A stretch of 64,000 bases of DNA from Phycisphaerales bacterium UBA7800 (GTDB lineage: Bacteria > Planctomycetota > Phycisphaerae > Phycisphaerales > Phycisphaeraceae). Positions 52,301 to 59,814 of the stretch are shown here, in pieces. Each line of letters opens with the position of its first letter. Position 1 is the stretch's first letter. The position numbers were made by a program, and so were the translations under genes. The notes below the pieces were generated by a model. It was not told where the DNA came from, searched no databases, and was given only the letters and a program-made list of their open reading frames with translations. The stretch lies in the NCBI GenBank assembly GCA_002480565.1, contig DLCK01000077.1:1-64000 (forward strand). The letters run 5' to 3'.

Positions 52301-52669
52301 CACCGATGCCACATACACATCGGTTTGATCGTTGTTGGTCGCGTCAATCATCTCCGGGAAGAGCATCGGATGGTATTCAAAGCGAAAGCCGGCTCGACTG
52401 GCAAGCAAATTAAAATAGTCGATCAAATAGCCCTGGGGCTTACCGCTTGCATCAGCCTGAGTCAGCGCAGGTAAATCGCTGGGGATGGCAAACCGAACCA
52501 CTGGATGATCCTTGAGCCATTGCTGTTCCTGAGCAGTCAGTTCGAGGGGCGGACTTGAGATATCAGCCGATGGCGAAGGTTGCGTTTGAGCAATAACTCC
52601 AAATGCAAATAGCAAAACCAGCCCCAGACAGAGCCTTGCATATCCCCAGACGCGGCATTGGATTGTCAT
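49343..52669 (-). CDS. Hybrid sensor histidine kinase with periplasmic SBP_bac_3 domain, PAS domains and receiver
   Basis: 1108 residues. After a signal/anchor (LCLGLVLLFAFGVIA), the periplasmic part (about 45-275) is a solute-binding-protein family 3 domain of the BvgS type (VVRFAIPSDLPALTQADASG, then WLAGKKVAVYKG). TM (about 287-307) is followed by three PAS/PAC units (about 330-450, 460-585, 595-725). HisKA has QLAGGIAHDFNNMLGGILGS (His near 748). HATPase has INASHAMT, DTGIGIAP and EGTGLGLAAV. The C-terminal receiver has MVVDDEKVMR and VVLDMMMPKLNG (Asp near 1038). It probably senses an amino-acid-like or other small periplasmic ligand and passes phosphate on to an unlinked partner. No response regulator is adjacent. 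Confidence 0.92.
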   Translation of the reverse strand: MTIQCRVWGYARLCLGLVLLFAFGVIAQTQPSPSADISSPPLELTAQEQQWLKDHPVVRFAIPSDLPALTQADASGKPQGYLIDYFNLLASRAGFRFEYHPMLFPEMIDATNNDQTDVYVASVIPLEKEHFLIADPFFSLPLVIITRVDVEGFTGHSWLAGKKVAVYKGMVPEYLAKNDPLGLEVVPFHTIPEALWAVSYGQADAMIAGQVVTSMTIAQEKITNLKIAGRTDYPNYDASVAIRKDWPVFLGIINKANATITPTQKRQMLEQWLVPQEQNTIDWIRFLKIAGSVVGVLLFLLLASIIWNHQLKRQVARRTEELRVSNEILKVSEKRFRDTFEQAAVGIAHVLPEGRIIRANQRLCELLGYPLEELINKNFRDITHPDSLADDVQMAQRMINREVEIYQKEKRYIKSDGSFFWIHLTTRLTFDDDNNPQYFISVIEDINETVLNRDRIVAAHRQLQNVLDASFLSMIIATDQQGTITIFNSGAQRILGYSPQEMIGKRTPMLFHLQSEIQERAKLHSERLNRPIKGFEVFVAQAELASYEECQWTLVHKDGHHIHANLGLTCIRDEQDKVVGILGVAQDITEQIKAQQELREKEERLRITLRSIGDAVIATDNEGVVMQMNPVAESLTGWAADDAIGQSLQNVFQIINAQTRLPVSNPVQKVLECGEVVGLANHTVLVSSDGTEYQIADSGAPIRSDTGQIVGVVLVFRDVTGEYAMEQQLRQSEKMQAIGQLAGGIAHDFNNMLGGILGSAELLSEKLLHNPEATELMKIIMQSGKRAADLTSNLLAFSRKEPSASRTMDVHRVIGDAITLLKQTIDRRIDIDFKTTDSTALINGDASQLQNAFLNLGINASHAMTKGGKLTIQTQPVTFDDHDRYIDLQEIKPGKYLKIDITDTGIGIAPQHLNRIFEPFFTTKEHGEGTGLGLAAVFSTIKQHDGIITVKSELRKGSCFSIYLPLAGQDSQLTEPHVDDSRIAGTGHIMVVDDEKVMRVTARATLEDLGYQVTLAEDGLEALELFKRNPQGYDLVVLDMMMPKLNGKDCFLAMKKLNPSIRVILSTGYTPESELLAMKAAGLTAWITKPYLSGPLSQKIQEVLSQVD

Positions 52670-52938
52670 GTTGCGTTACCTGAACCTGTAAAGGGTTGAT
52701 CACTGCATCATGCAGTCTAAATGCCATATCAATTGATATCAATAAAAACATTGACCATTTGAACGATTCATAACATCCATGCCTCAACACCTTGACCCCA
52801 ACCTGTTTTTTTTCGGTGTCGGGCATGCTTACATCCCATGGGTCACACGTTCTGTCACATCCCGCTATAATGCTCGACTCGCCCCGGAAGTGTTTTGGAA
52901 ATCATTATTCGGTGGCTCAAAGAAGAAGGATGTGACCG

Positions 52939-53820
52939 ATGTCCAAAAAAGTCTGGCTAGACGGTAATCTGGTACCTGCTGAGCATGCCACAGTGAGTGT
53001 GTTTGACCATGGTGTACTCTACGGTGATGGTGTCTTTGAAGGCATCCGCATCTATAACAATCGCATCCTCAAATGCGCTACGCATGTCGCACGCCTCTTT
53101 GAGTCGGCACACTCCATCCGCCTGACCATCCCCTACACTGCCAAAGAAATCACCGACGCACTGTACGAAACCTGCAAAGCCAACGACATCACCAACGGCT
53201 ATATCCGACTGGTAGTCACACGTGGCGCAGGCACACTGGGACTCAATCCCTTTACCTGTAAACGTGCCAGTGTCTATGCCATCGCTGACAGCATCACGCT
53301 GTATCCCAAGGAAATGTACGACAACGGCATGGCGATCATCACCAGCTCCGTCACCCGGACACATCCTGCTGCCCTTTCGCCCCGCATCAAGAGTCTGAAC
53401 TACCTCAACAACATCCTTGCCAAGATCGAAGCCATCGACAACGGCGTGATGGAAGCGGTCATGCTCAACAGCCAGGGCTTCGTCGCTGAATGCACCGGCG
53501 ATAACATCTTCATCATCCGCGATTGGGAAGGTGTCAAAACCCTCATCACCCCGCCGCTGCATGCTGGTACGCTTGAAGGTGTCACCATGAACCTGGTGAT
53601 TGAACTGGCCAAGAAGGCCGGCATCCCTGTCCTGCGTACCGACCTGACCAAGCATGACCTGTACATCGCAGAAGAAATGTTCCTCACCGGAACCGCAGCC
53701 GAAGTCATCGCTGTCACCAAGGTCGACAACCGTGTCATCGGCGACGGCAAGCCCGGCCCGGTCACCAACCAACTCCTCGCTGCCTTCCGCGAACTGGTCG
53801 CCAACGCCCCGGAAGATTGA
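52939..53820 (+). CDS. ilvE: Branched-chain amino acid aminotransferase
   Basis: 293 residues, a fold-type IV PLP enzyme catalysing the last step of Val/Leu/Ile synthesis. It opens KVWLDGNLVPAEHATVSVFD with HGVLYGDGVFEGIRIY. The PLP lysine lies in RIKSLNYLNNILAKIEA, followed by VAECTGDNIFII and the EEMFLTGTAAEVIAV cofactor-binding segment. A D-amino-acid or aminodeoxychorismate activity cannot be wholly excluded, but the pattern fits IlvE best. AAGGA lies eight bases before the ATG. Confidence 0.93.
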   Translation: MSKKVWLDGNLVPAEHATVSVFDHGVLYGDGVFEGIRIYNNRILKCATHVARLFESAHSIRLTIPYTAKEITDALYETCKANDITNGYIRLVVTRGAGTLGLNPFTCKRASVYAIADSITLYPKEMYDNGMAIITSSVTRTHPAALSPRIKSLNYLNNILAKIEAIDNGVMEAVMLNSQGFVAECTGDNIFIIRDWEGVKTLITPPLHAGTLEGVTMNLVIELAKKAGIPVLRTDLTKHDLYIAEEMFLTGTAAEVIAVTKVDNRVIGDGKPGPVTNQLLAAFRELVANAPED

Positions 53821-53847
53821 TCGCACCACACCAATAGAACATTATGG

Positions 53848-53943
53848 CTTTAACCACAGAGACACCGAGACACAGAGCAAAGACAAGTCCAGATCAAACT
53901 CTGACTTTTTCAGACTCTGTGACTCTGTGTCTCTGTGGTTCAT
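53848..53943. repeat. Paired inverted repeat, ACCACAGAG family (copy 5)
   Basis: The left arm TTTAACCACAGAGACACCGAG (first 20 bases from 53850) is inverted as CTGTGTCTCTGTGGTT at the right end. The stem spans the short gap between ilvE and truD, which are on the same strand. Confidence 0.75.
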
Positions 53944-53958
53944 CCAATTGAGCCACCT

Positions 53959-55248
53959 ATGCAAAACCCATCTGCCCCACAACCACTTGCCTACCTCACC
54001 GCTGACCTGCCGGGAATCGGTGGGCAGATTAAACAGCGCCCTGATGACTTTATCGTCACCGAAGAATCGCTGTATGAACCGTGCGGCGAAGGTGAACACC
54101 TATACCTGTTCGTCGAACGAACCGGACTCACAACGCTGGATGTGGTCGCCAAACTTGCACGCAAATTAGGTGTCACCAACAGACAAATCAGCTACGCAGG
54201 TCTCAAAGACAAACATGCCATCTCTCGGCAAATGTTCTCCATCCACTTGCCTGGCAGCGAATCACAGGACGCCCAACGCGTCGCCTTCCTCGAAGGCGAA
54301 CCCTACTCCGTCCTCTGGGCAGACCGTCACAACAATAAACTCCGCCGTGGGCATCTAGCTGGCAATCGCTTTGACATTCGCATCCGTGATGTGGAGCCCA
54401 CTGCCGTGATCCGTGCCAAACGAATATTGGATCAACTCGTCGCGTCCGGCGTCCCCAACTACTTCGGCCCGCAACGTTTTGGTTATCGAGGGGATAACCA
54501 TCTCGTGGGCCGAGTTTTGATCAAACGGGATTTTCAAGCAGCACTCAAACAACTCCTCGGTGATGCAGAACATTGTGAACATGAGCAAACCCTTGAGGCT
54601 CGCAAAGCCTTTGATGCAGGTGATTACGTCACCGCTTTGGAACACTGGCCACGGACGCTGCGTTATGAACGACAAGCTTTAAGCGCCCTGGCAAAGGGAC
54701 GGTCCATCAGCAAAGCCATTTACAGCATCGCTGAAACGCAGCGATTGTTTTATGGGTCCGCTGCTCAAAGTCATCTGTTTAACATGGTCCTCAACCAACG
54801 CGTTGCCAACGGCACATTTGCCAAGCTACTTCCCGGTGACTTGGCCATGAAGCATGAAAACCAAAGTGTCTTCCCAGTCGACACTCAACAGACAGAGACT
54901 GAAAACGCCCCCCATGGTCGCGTCTCACAATGTGTCATTTCACCCTCGGGTCCCATGTGGGGAAGTGACCTGCTCCTTGCACAGCAGTCCGTCGGAGACA
55001 TGGAGCTGGGCGTGTTGGATGAATTTGATATCCCACGCCAGTTGATTGAGACCTGCCCGTTGACCCGCGGTTCACGTCGAGCAATGCGCGTCATCATCCA
55101 GAACACCGATATCGCAGGCGGCGTCGATGAGCATGGCAGCTACGTGCGTCTGCAATTTGCCTTGAGTAAAGGTTCGTTTGCAACTGTCGTCTTGCGCGAA
55201 CTGATGAAAAATGACATTGATGCAGATAGCGCTTCAGGCGAAGCGTAA
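53959..55248 (+). CDS. truD: tRNA pseudouridine synthase D
   Basis: About 429 residues. It makes pseudouridine-13 in tRNA-Glu. The catalytic motif is SYAGLKDKHAISRQMFS (Asp in GLKDK), followed by GHLAGNRFDIRIR, VPNYFGPQRFG and the inserted TRUD domain. The C-terminal RGSRRAMRV and LSKGSFATVVLRELMK are conserved. The start was placed at MQNPSAP because the earlier frame start lies inside the repeat. Some length variation from the 349-residue E. coli enzyme is normal. Confidence 0.93.
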   Translation: MQNPSAPQPLAYLTADLPGIGGQIKQRPDDFIVTEESLYEPCGEGEHLYLFVERTGLTTLDVVAKLARKLGVTNRQISYAGLKDKHAISRQMFSIHLPGSESQDAQRVAFLEGEPYSVLWADRHNNKLRRGHLAGNRFDIRIRDVEPTAVIRAKRILDQLVASGVPNYFGPQRFGYRGDNHLVGRVLIKRDFQAALKQLLGDAEHCEHEQTLEARKAFDAGDYVTALEHWPRTLRYERQALSALAKGRSISKAIYSIAETQRLFYGSAAQSHLFNMVLNQRVANGTFAKLLPGDLAMKHENQSVFPVDTQQTETENAPHGRVSQCVISPSGPMWGSDLLLAQQSVGDMELGVLDEFDIPRQLIETCPLTRGSRRAMRVIIQNTDIAGGVDEHGSYVRLQFALSKGSFATVVLRELMKNDIDADSASGEA

Positions 55249-55285
55249 GAAATCATTTAGTGATAAAGTTTGGATAATAAAAAAA

Positions 55286-55400
55286 ACCAAGCCGCCAGAT
55301 GAGTCCGGCTTTGTGGACGAATCTGGCGGGTCTGGCTTGTGGTTTACAAACATGACCCGTCAGATTCACTCTCAAAAAAGTCGTTCATCTGGCGGCTTGG
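55286..55400. repeat. Paired hairpin of the CCGCCAGATGAG family
   Basis: AAGCCGCCAGATGAGTCCGG and ATCTGGCGGGTC are followed by GACCCGTCAGATTC and TCATCTGGCGGCTTGG, the inverse. It fills the convergent gap between truD and phoU and may serve as a bidirectional terminator. Confidence 0.7.
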
Positions 55401-55433
55401 GGTTCAAAATCGCTTATTCAAAACAGTTCAAAT

Positions 55434-56129
55434 TTACGCATGGCCGATGCGACCGATGGTGTCGTTTTCATCACCAGCATTTTTCTTGAAGAACTCGCCG
55501 TTGGATAGATACAACACGTCTTCGGCAATGTTCACGGCATGGTCAGCCAAACGTTCAATTTGCCTGCCGATCTGCAAGTAGTGAATCAATTGGGTGAGTT
55601 GATGCGGATTTTCACGCATGGCTGCTTCAATCAATTCGAACATCTCACGGTAAATCGCATCCACCTGCCGATCCGCAGCCCGGACGCCTTCAGCTAAAGT
55701 GGTGTCCACGTTGACCAAGGCATCAAGGGCGTTTTTGAGCATCATCTGTGCGCGACTGGCCATGGCGGTGAGGTCATAAGGCACGTGCATGATCTCTTCT
55801 TCGGAACAGAGAAACTTGGCCTGCTCTGCGACGTTGACTGCCAGGTCGCCGATACGTTCCAGATCATTACACATCTTGAGGATGGCAATCAGATACCGCA
55901 GGTCAAAGGCAACGGGTTGATGCAATGCCAAAGTGGCTAAGCATTCCTCTTCGATTTCGACCTCGGTGCTGTTGATCTGTCGATCACCACGAATGACGCG
56001 TTGGGCCAATTCAGGATCACGTTGATCCAGACTGTTGATGGCATCGCGCAGAGCCTGTTCGACCATGCCACCGAGCGTCAGCACCATCTTCTTGAGTTTT
56101 TCAGTCTGTCTGCGAAAGTGAATCGACAT
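55434..56129 (-). CDS. phoU: Phosphate uptake regulator PhoU
   Basis: 231 residues, all-helical with two PhoU repeats. The metal-binding E/D-x-x-x-D patterns are visible in LKMCNDLERIGDLAVNVAE and QIERLADHAVNIAEDVLYL. It links the Pst transporter to the phosphate-sensing kinase; the kinase and regulator genes are not in this window. Last gene of the pst operon, separated from the repeat lipoprotein by 124 bp. Confidence 0.95.
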   Translation of the reverse strand: MSIHFRRQTEKLKKMVLTLGGMVEQALRDAINSLDQRDPELAQRVIRGDRQINSTEVEIEEECLATLALHQPVAFDLRYLIAILKMCNDLERIGDLAVNVAEQAKFLCSEEEIMHVPYDLTAMASRAQMMLKNALDALVNVDTTLAEGVRAADRQVDAIYREMFELIEAAMRENPHQLTQLIHYLQIGRQIERLADHAVNIAEDVLYLSNGEFFKKNAGDENDTIGRIGHA

Positions 56130-56253
56130 GGCATCCTGCCTTTACCTGTTAAACCCGGAATTGGTACGGATCATCCGCGGTTGATTCATAAAAATATTGG
56201 ACTTATCAGCACGCATATCATTCCGTGCATACTTCGGGTTACGCCCGTTTTAA

Positions 56254-57033
56254 TTAGTTGACTGCTGCAAGGTACTTTGAGGCAGTCGCACGATCAATGG
56301 CCTTGACGGTCATGTTCATGGGGCCGGCACCAATGAGGGTGATGTGCTTTTCGCTGTGGGTTTGACCGGGTGCAAAGACCCAGATGCGACCATCGACGAT
56401 GTCAGTTTTAAAGCCCGGAGCAGCAGCCATATATTCCTGAGCCGTTTCACGATCCAACGCTTTGATAGAAGTGTTAAGTGGACCGGCACCGATAAGGGTG
56501 ATGTGCTTTTCGCTGTGGGCTTGGCCATCCTTGAAGACCCAGAGACGGCCATCAATCATCTTTGTTTCAAAGCCGGGTTTGGTGCCGAGGTATTCGACGA
56601 CGGTGTCTTTGCTCTGCCCGTAAATGGTCATGCCCATGGGACCGGCACCGATGAAGCTGATACGCTTTTCAGCCTTTTCTTCGCCATCCTTGAGCACCCA
56701 GAGACGACCGTCTTCAAGTTCGGTATGAAAGCCGGGCTTGGCGGCCATGTATTCACTGGCGGTATCTTTGCTCAGCGCACGAATGGTCATGCCAGCGGGG
56801 CCTGCACCGATGAGCGAGATGTGTTTTTCACTCATTTCTTCGCCGTCCTTGAGAATCCAAAGGCGACCGTCTTCGATTTCGGTTTTAAAGCCGGGCTTGT
56901 CGAAGGGGTCTTGGTGTGCTGTAACCTTGGTGGATTCTGCGTTGGCTGTGGAGGTGGTTTGAGCGGTTTCACAACCCAATGCAAAGATGGTGGTGATGGT
57001 GAGAATACCGGTGAGAACCTGTCGCTTGTTCAT
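56254..57033 (-). CDS. Lipoprotein of unknown function made of four 53-residue repeats
   Basis: 259 residues. The signal peptide ends in a lipobox-like FALGC with Cys near residue 20, so it is probably lipid-anchored. After a short linker come four tandem repeats of about 53 residues. Each has the pattern PGF-x5-DGR(L/I)W(I/V)-x3-G(E/Q), then EK(H/R)I(S/T)-x-IGAGP, then a DTA-x-x-Y(L/M)-type helix. I do not recognise the domain. It lies 58 bp after pstB and before phoU on the same strand, so it is presumably expressed with phosphate uptake; a role in phosphate binding, cell surface or membrane sensing is only speculation. AGGA precedes the ATG by eight bases. Confidence 0.75.
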   Translation of the reverse strand: MNKRQVLTGILTITTIFALGCETAQTTSTANAESTKVTAHQDPFDKPGFKTEIEDGRLWILKDGEEMSEKHISLIGAGPAGMTIRALSKDTASEYMAAKPGFHTELEDGRLWVLKDGEEKAEKRISFIGAGPMGMTIYGQSKDTVVEYLGTKPGFETKMIDGRLWVFKDGQAHSEKHITLIGAGPLNTSIKALDRETAQEYMAAAPGFKTDIVDGRIWVFAPGQTHSEKHITLIGAGPMNMTVKAIDRATASKYLAAVN

Positions 57034-57091
57034 TGTTCGATTCCTAATTCTGTGGAGCGTTTTTCAAAAGTGTAAATGAGTGATTAATGGA

Positions 57092-58015
57092 TCAACCAAA
57101 CCGGCCGGAGATGTAGTCTTCAGTCGGACGCAGATGCGGGTTGGTGAAGATGTCACGGGTCGGGCCGTATTCGACCAGACGTCCGAGATACATAAAGGCG
57201 GTGTAATTGCTTGCACGGGAGGCCTGTTGCATATTGTGAGTCACCATGAGGATGGTGTATTCGCCGCGGAGTTCTTCGACGAGGTCTTCGATCTTGCCGG
57301 TGGCGATGGGGTCCAACGCCGAGCAGGGTTCGTCCATGAGCAGCACTTCAGGTTCAGCTGCAATGGCTCGTGCGATACACAGGCGTTGTTGCTGACCGCC
57401 GGAGAGTCCCAGTGCCGATTCATGGATGCGGTCTTTGACTTCATCCCACAGTGCAGAACCACGCAGTGAGCGTTCGCAGACTTCTTCGAGGACGCCCTTG
57501 TTGCGTTCACCGTCGATACGCAGTGAATAGACCACGTTTTCGAAGATGCTCATGGGAAACGGATTGGGCTTTTGAAAGACCATGCCCATGCGTTTACGCA
57601 GTTCGATGACATCGACGGACTTGTCGTAAATGGGTGCGCCGTTGAGATCCATCTCGCCATCTATGTGCAGTCCGTCAATGAGGTCATTGATGCGGTTGAC
57701 CGAGCGAAGCAGCGTGGACTTACCACAACCTGAGGGTCCGACCAGCGCGGTGACCTGTCCTTCGGCGATGGGCATGTTGATGTTGAACAATGCCTGCTTG
57801 GAGCCGTACCAGAGATTGAAATTCTTGACATTGATAATCGGCGACTCCTGGTAGAGCGCGTCATGAGTCTCTGATTTAAAGTTGTCCGTCGCAGCAATCT
57901 GCTCAAGGGTCAACTGATCACGGTCATCAGGTTGTGTGACTGTCGCAGTGTTTGCATTATTCAGATCGGATTCGGTAGTTGACATTGATTTATCCATTAC
58001 AGGGTTGGTACCCAT
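57092..58015 (-). CDS. pstB: Phosphate ABC transporter ATP-binding protein
   Basis: 307 residues. Walker A is GPSGCGKSTLLRS, the ABC signature is LSGGQQQRLCIARAIA, Walker B is VLLMDEPCSALDP, and the switch His is in MVTHNMQQA. The N-terminus has about 45 residues more than E. coli PstB, polar and low complexity. It energises the PstC/PstA channel. GGGAG lies eight bases before the ATG. It begins 23 bp after pstA. Confidence 0.96.
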   Translation of the reverse strand: MGTNPVMDKSMSTTESDLNNANTATVTQPDDRDQLTLEQIAATDNFKSETHDALYQESPIINVKNFNLWYGSKQALFNINMPIAEGQVTALVGPSGCGKSTLLRSVNRINDLIDGLHIDGEMDLNGAPIYDKSVDVIELRKRMGMVFQKPNPFPMSIFENVVYSLRIDGERNKGVLEEVCERSLRGSALWDEVKDRIHESALGLSGGQQQRLCIARAIAAEPEVLLMDEPCSALDPIATGKIEDLVEELRGEYTILMVTHNMQQASRASNYTAFMYLGRLVEYGPTRDIFTNPHLRPTEDYISGRFG

Positions 58016-58038
58016 AGTTGATGCTCCCTAAGGTCATA

Positions 58039-59814
58039 TCAAAATTGACTGGACACAAATTTGCGTCGCAGGCGGGCCCGCAACCAGATGGCGAAAAGAT
58101 TCAGGAAAGCGACGATCATAATCAGCAGCAGGGTCGTCGTGAACACCATGGGCTTGGCGGCCTCGGCATTCTGGGACTGGAACCCAAGGTCATACACGTG
58201 GAAACCCAGGTGCATGAAACTGCGTTGAGCATGGAGAAAGGGGTAGACACCGTCGATGGGTAATTCCGGTGCCAACTTCACGGCACCGACAAGCATCAAC
58301 GGTGCGACTTCACCGGCACCACGTGCCATGGCCAAAATCGCACCCGTCATCACGCCGGGCATCGCACGCGGAAGCACAATCCGGCGAATGGTCTGCCACT
58401 TGGAAGCACCACAGCCGTAACTGCCTTCTCGCATCGAACCGGGCACGGCAGCCAAAGCTTCTTCCGTGGAGACAATGACCACTGGCAAAGTCAGCAGCGC
58501 CAAAGTCAACGCTGCCCAAAGCAGACCACCAGTGCCGAAAGTCGGGTTGGGTAGTGATGCTTTGAAGAACACTTCGTCAATCGTGCCACCGACGACATAG
58601 CAGAAGAAACCCAGTCCAAACACGCCGAACACAATACTCGGCACGCCGGCAAGGTTGTTAATCGCAATCCGAACCGCCGAAATCATCGGGCCGGCCTTGG
58701 CGTACTCACGCAGGTACAGTGAAGCGAGTACACCAAAAGGAACCACCATCAGTGACATGATCAAGGTCATGGCAACGGTGCCGAAAATCGCAGGGAAGAC
58801 ACCCCCTTCGGAGTTGGCTTCACGGGGTTCGTCGGTGAGGAATTCCCACCAGCGAGAAACATAGATGCCAAGCTTGCTACCAAAGCCAATCTGATTAGGC
58901 TGATAAGCACGGACGACATCAGCAAGACCCAGTTGTTTTTCCTGTCCCTGTGTGGTGACCATGACCAGTTGGTACTTGTCGTTTTCAGCATTAAGTGCGT
59001 TGATCTTTTCACGGATCTTGCCATAGGCCACGTTGACTTCTGCATCGACTGCATCGTAGTTAGTCTGGGCATCGCGGTACTGCGGTGAGTCAACACCATG
59101 CTCAATTTTGGCGGACTTAAGTTCCAGACGAGCATCATCGATCTTGCGGGATTCGTAGCCGATGTCATGTTTTTCCAACGCGCGACGGACATGCCAACGT
59201 TCGCGGACTTGATCGTGATGTTTGAGAAACTCAGCCCAGGTTCCTTCGGGAGTGTCGGCAACCACTTTGCCGTCAATCATAAATGCCTTGGGCATCCCAT
59301 AGAACCGGCCCCAGGCATTACGTTCAATGACGGTAGCCCATTGGGGTTGGGATCTGGATTCAATGTAAAAATCTTCGACCCAGTGAAAGTGCGAATTGGT
59401 CAGATCGAAGTTACCGGTTCGCACCAGTTCACGATGTGCCCAGCCTTCATTGTTGGCGATATCCGTCTGTACCTCAGCGGGCAGACTATCCAGGACGCCT
59501 ACTTCAGGTTTATAGGTGTCGTCACGTGTGATCTCACCCATATGGACCGTACCGTTTTTAAGGACAAACTGGTCCACATGCTTAGGCCAGAATGTGACCA
59601 TGCCCTGCACAATGACCAAAGCCAACAGCGCGATGATCATGACCACCGCCACGATCAGTCCGCCGCCGGTGAGCCAGAGCATCGGTTCGCCCTTGGCAAG
59701 CAGACTGCGTCCACCGCGATTGCCACGGGTTTTCTTGCGACTGCTCATGGATTGGCGAATGGTCTCGCGCGGCAGAGCAGGTTTGTTGTTCGGTTCGGTG
59801 AGCGTGGTACTCAT
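58039..59814 (-). CDS. pstA: Phosphate ABC transporter permease PstA, enlarged type
   Basis: 591 residues. TM1 (about 50-75) is followed by a long periplasmic domain (about 80-330, DUF3333-like with a coiled segment IDDARLELKSAKIEHGVDSP). The usual permease core follows, with the EAA-like loop GSMREGSYGCGASKWQTIRR, VLPRAMPGVMTGAILAMARG and GEVAPLMLVGAVK. Similar enlarged PstA proteins are known in Pseudomonas. The start overlaps the pstC stop by four bases (ATGA), so translation is coupled. Confidence 0.93.
   Translation of the reverse strand: MSTTLTEPNNKPALPRETIRQSMSSRKKTRGNRGGRSLLAKGEPMLWLTGGGLIVAVVMIIALLALVIVQGMVTFWPKHVDQFVLKNGTVHMGEITRDDTYKPEVGVLDSLPAEVQTDIANNEGWAHRELVRTGNFDLTNSHFHWVEDFYIESRSQPQWATVIERNAWGRFYGMPKAFMIDGKVVADTPEGTWAEFLKHHDQVRERWHVRRALEKHDIGYESRKIDDARLELKSAKIEHGVDSPQYRDAQTNYDAVDAEVNVAYGKIREKINALNAENDKYQLVMVTTQGQEKQLGLADVVRAYQPNQIGFGSKLGIYVSRWWEFLTDEPREANSEGGVFPAIFGTVAMTLIMSLMVVPFGVLASLYLREYAKAGPMISAVRIAINNLAGVPSIVFGVFGLGFFCYVVGGTIDEVFFKASLPNPTFGTGGLLWAALTLALLTLPVVIVSTEEALAAVPGSMREGSYGCGASKWQTIRRIVLPRAMPGVMTGAILAMARGAGEVAPLMLVGAVKLAPELPIDGVYPFLHAQRSFMHLGFHVYDLGFQSQNAEAAKPMVFTTTLLLIMIVAFLNLFAIWLRARLRRKFVSSQF

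Noticed and set aside
52957..53829. 290-codon minus-strand frame opposite ilvE
   Set aside because: Exact antisense shadow of a clearly recognised enzyme.
56344..57075. 243-codon plus-strand frame opposite the repeat lipoprotein
   Set aside because: Antisense shadow; its repeats mirror those of the real gene, which has a signal peptide and ribosome binding site.
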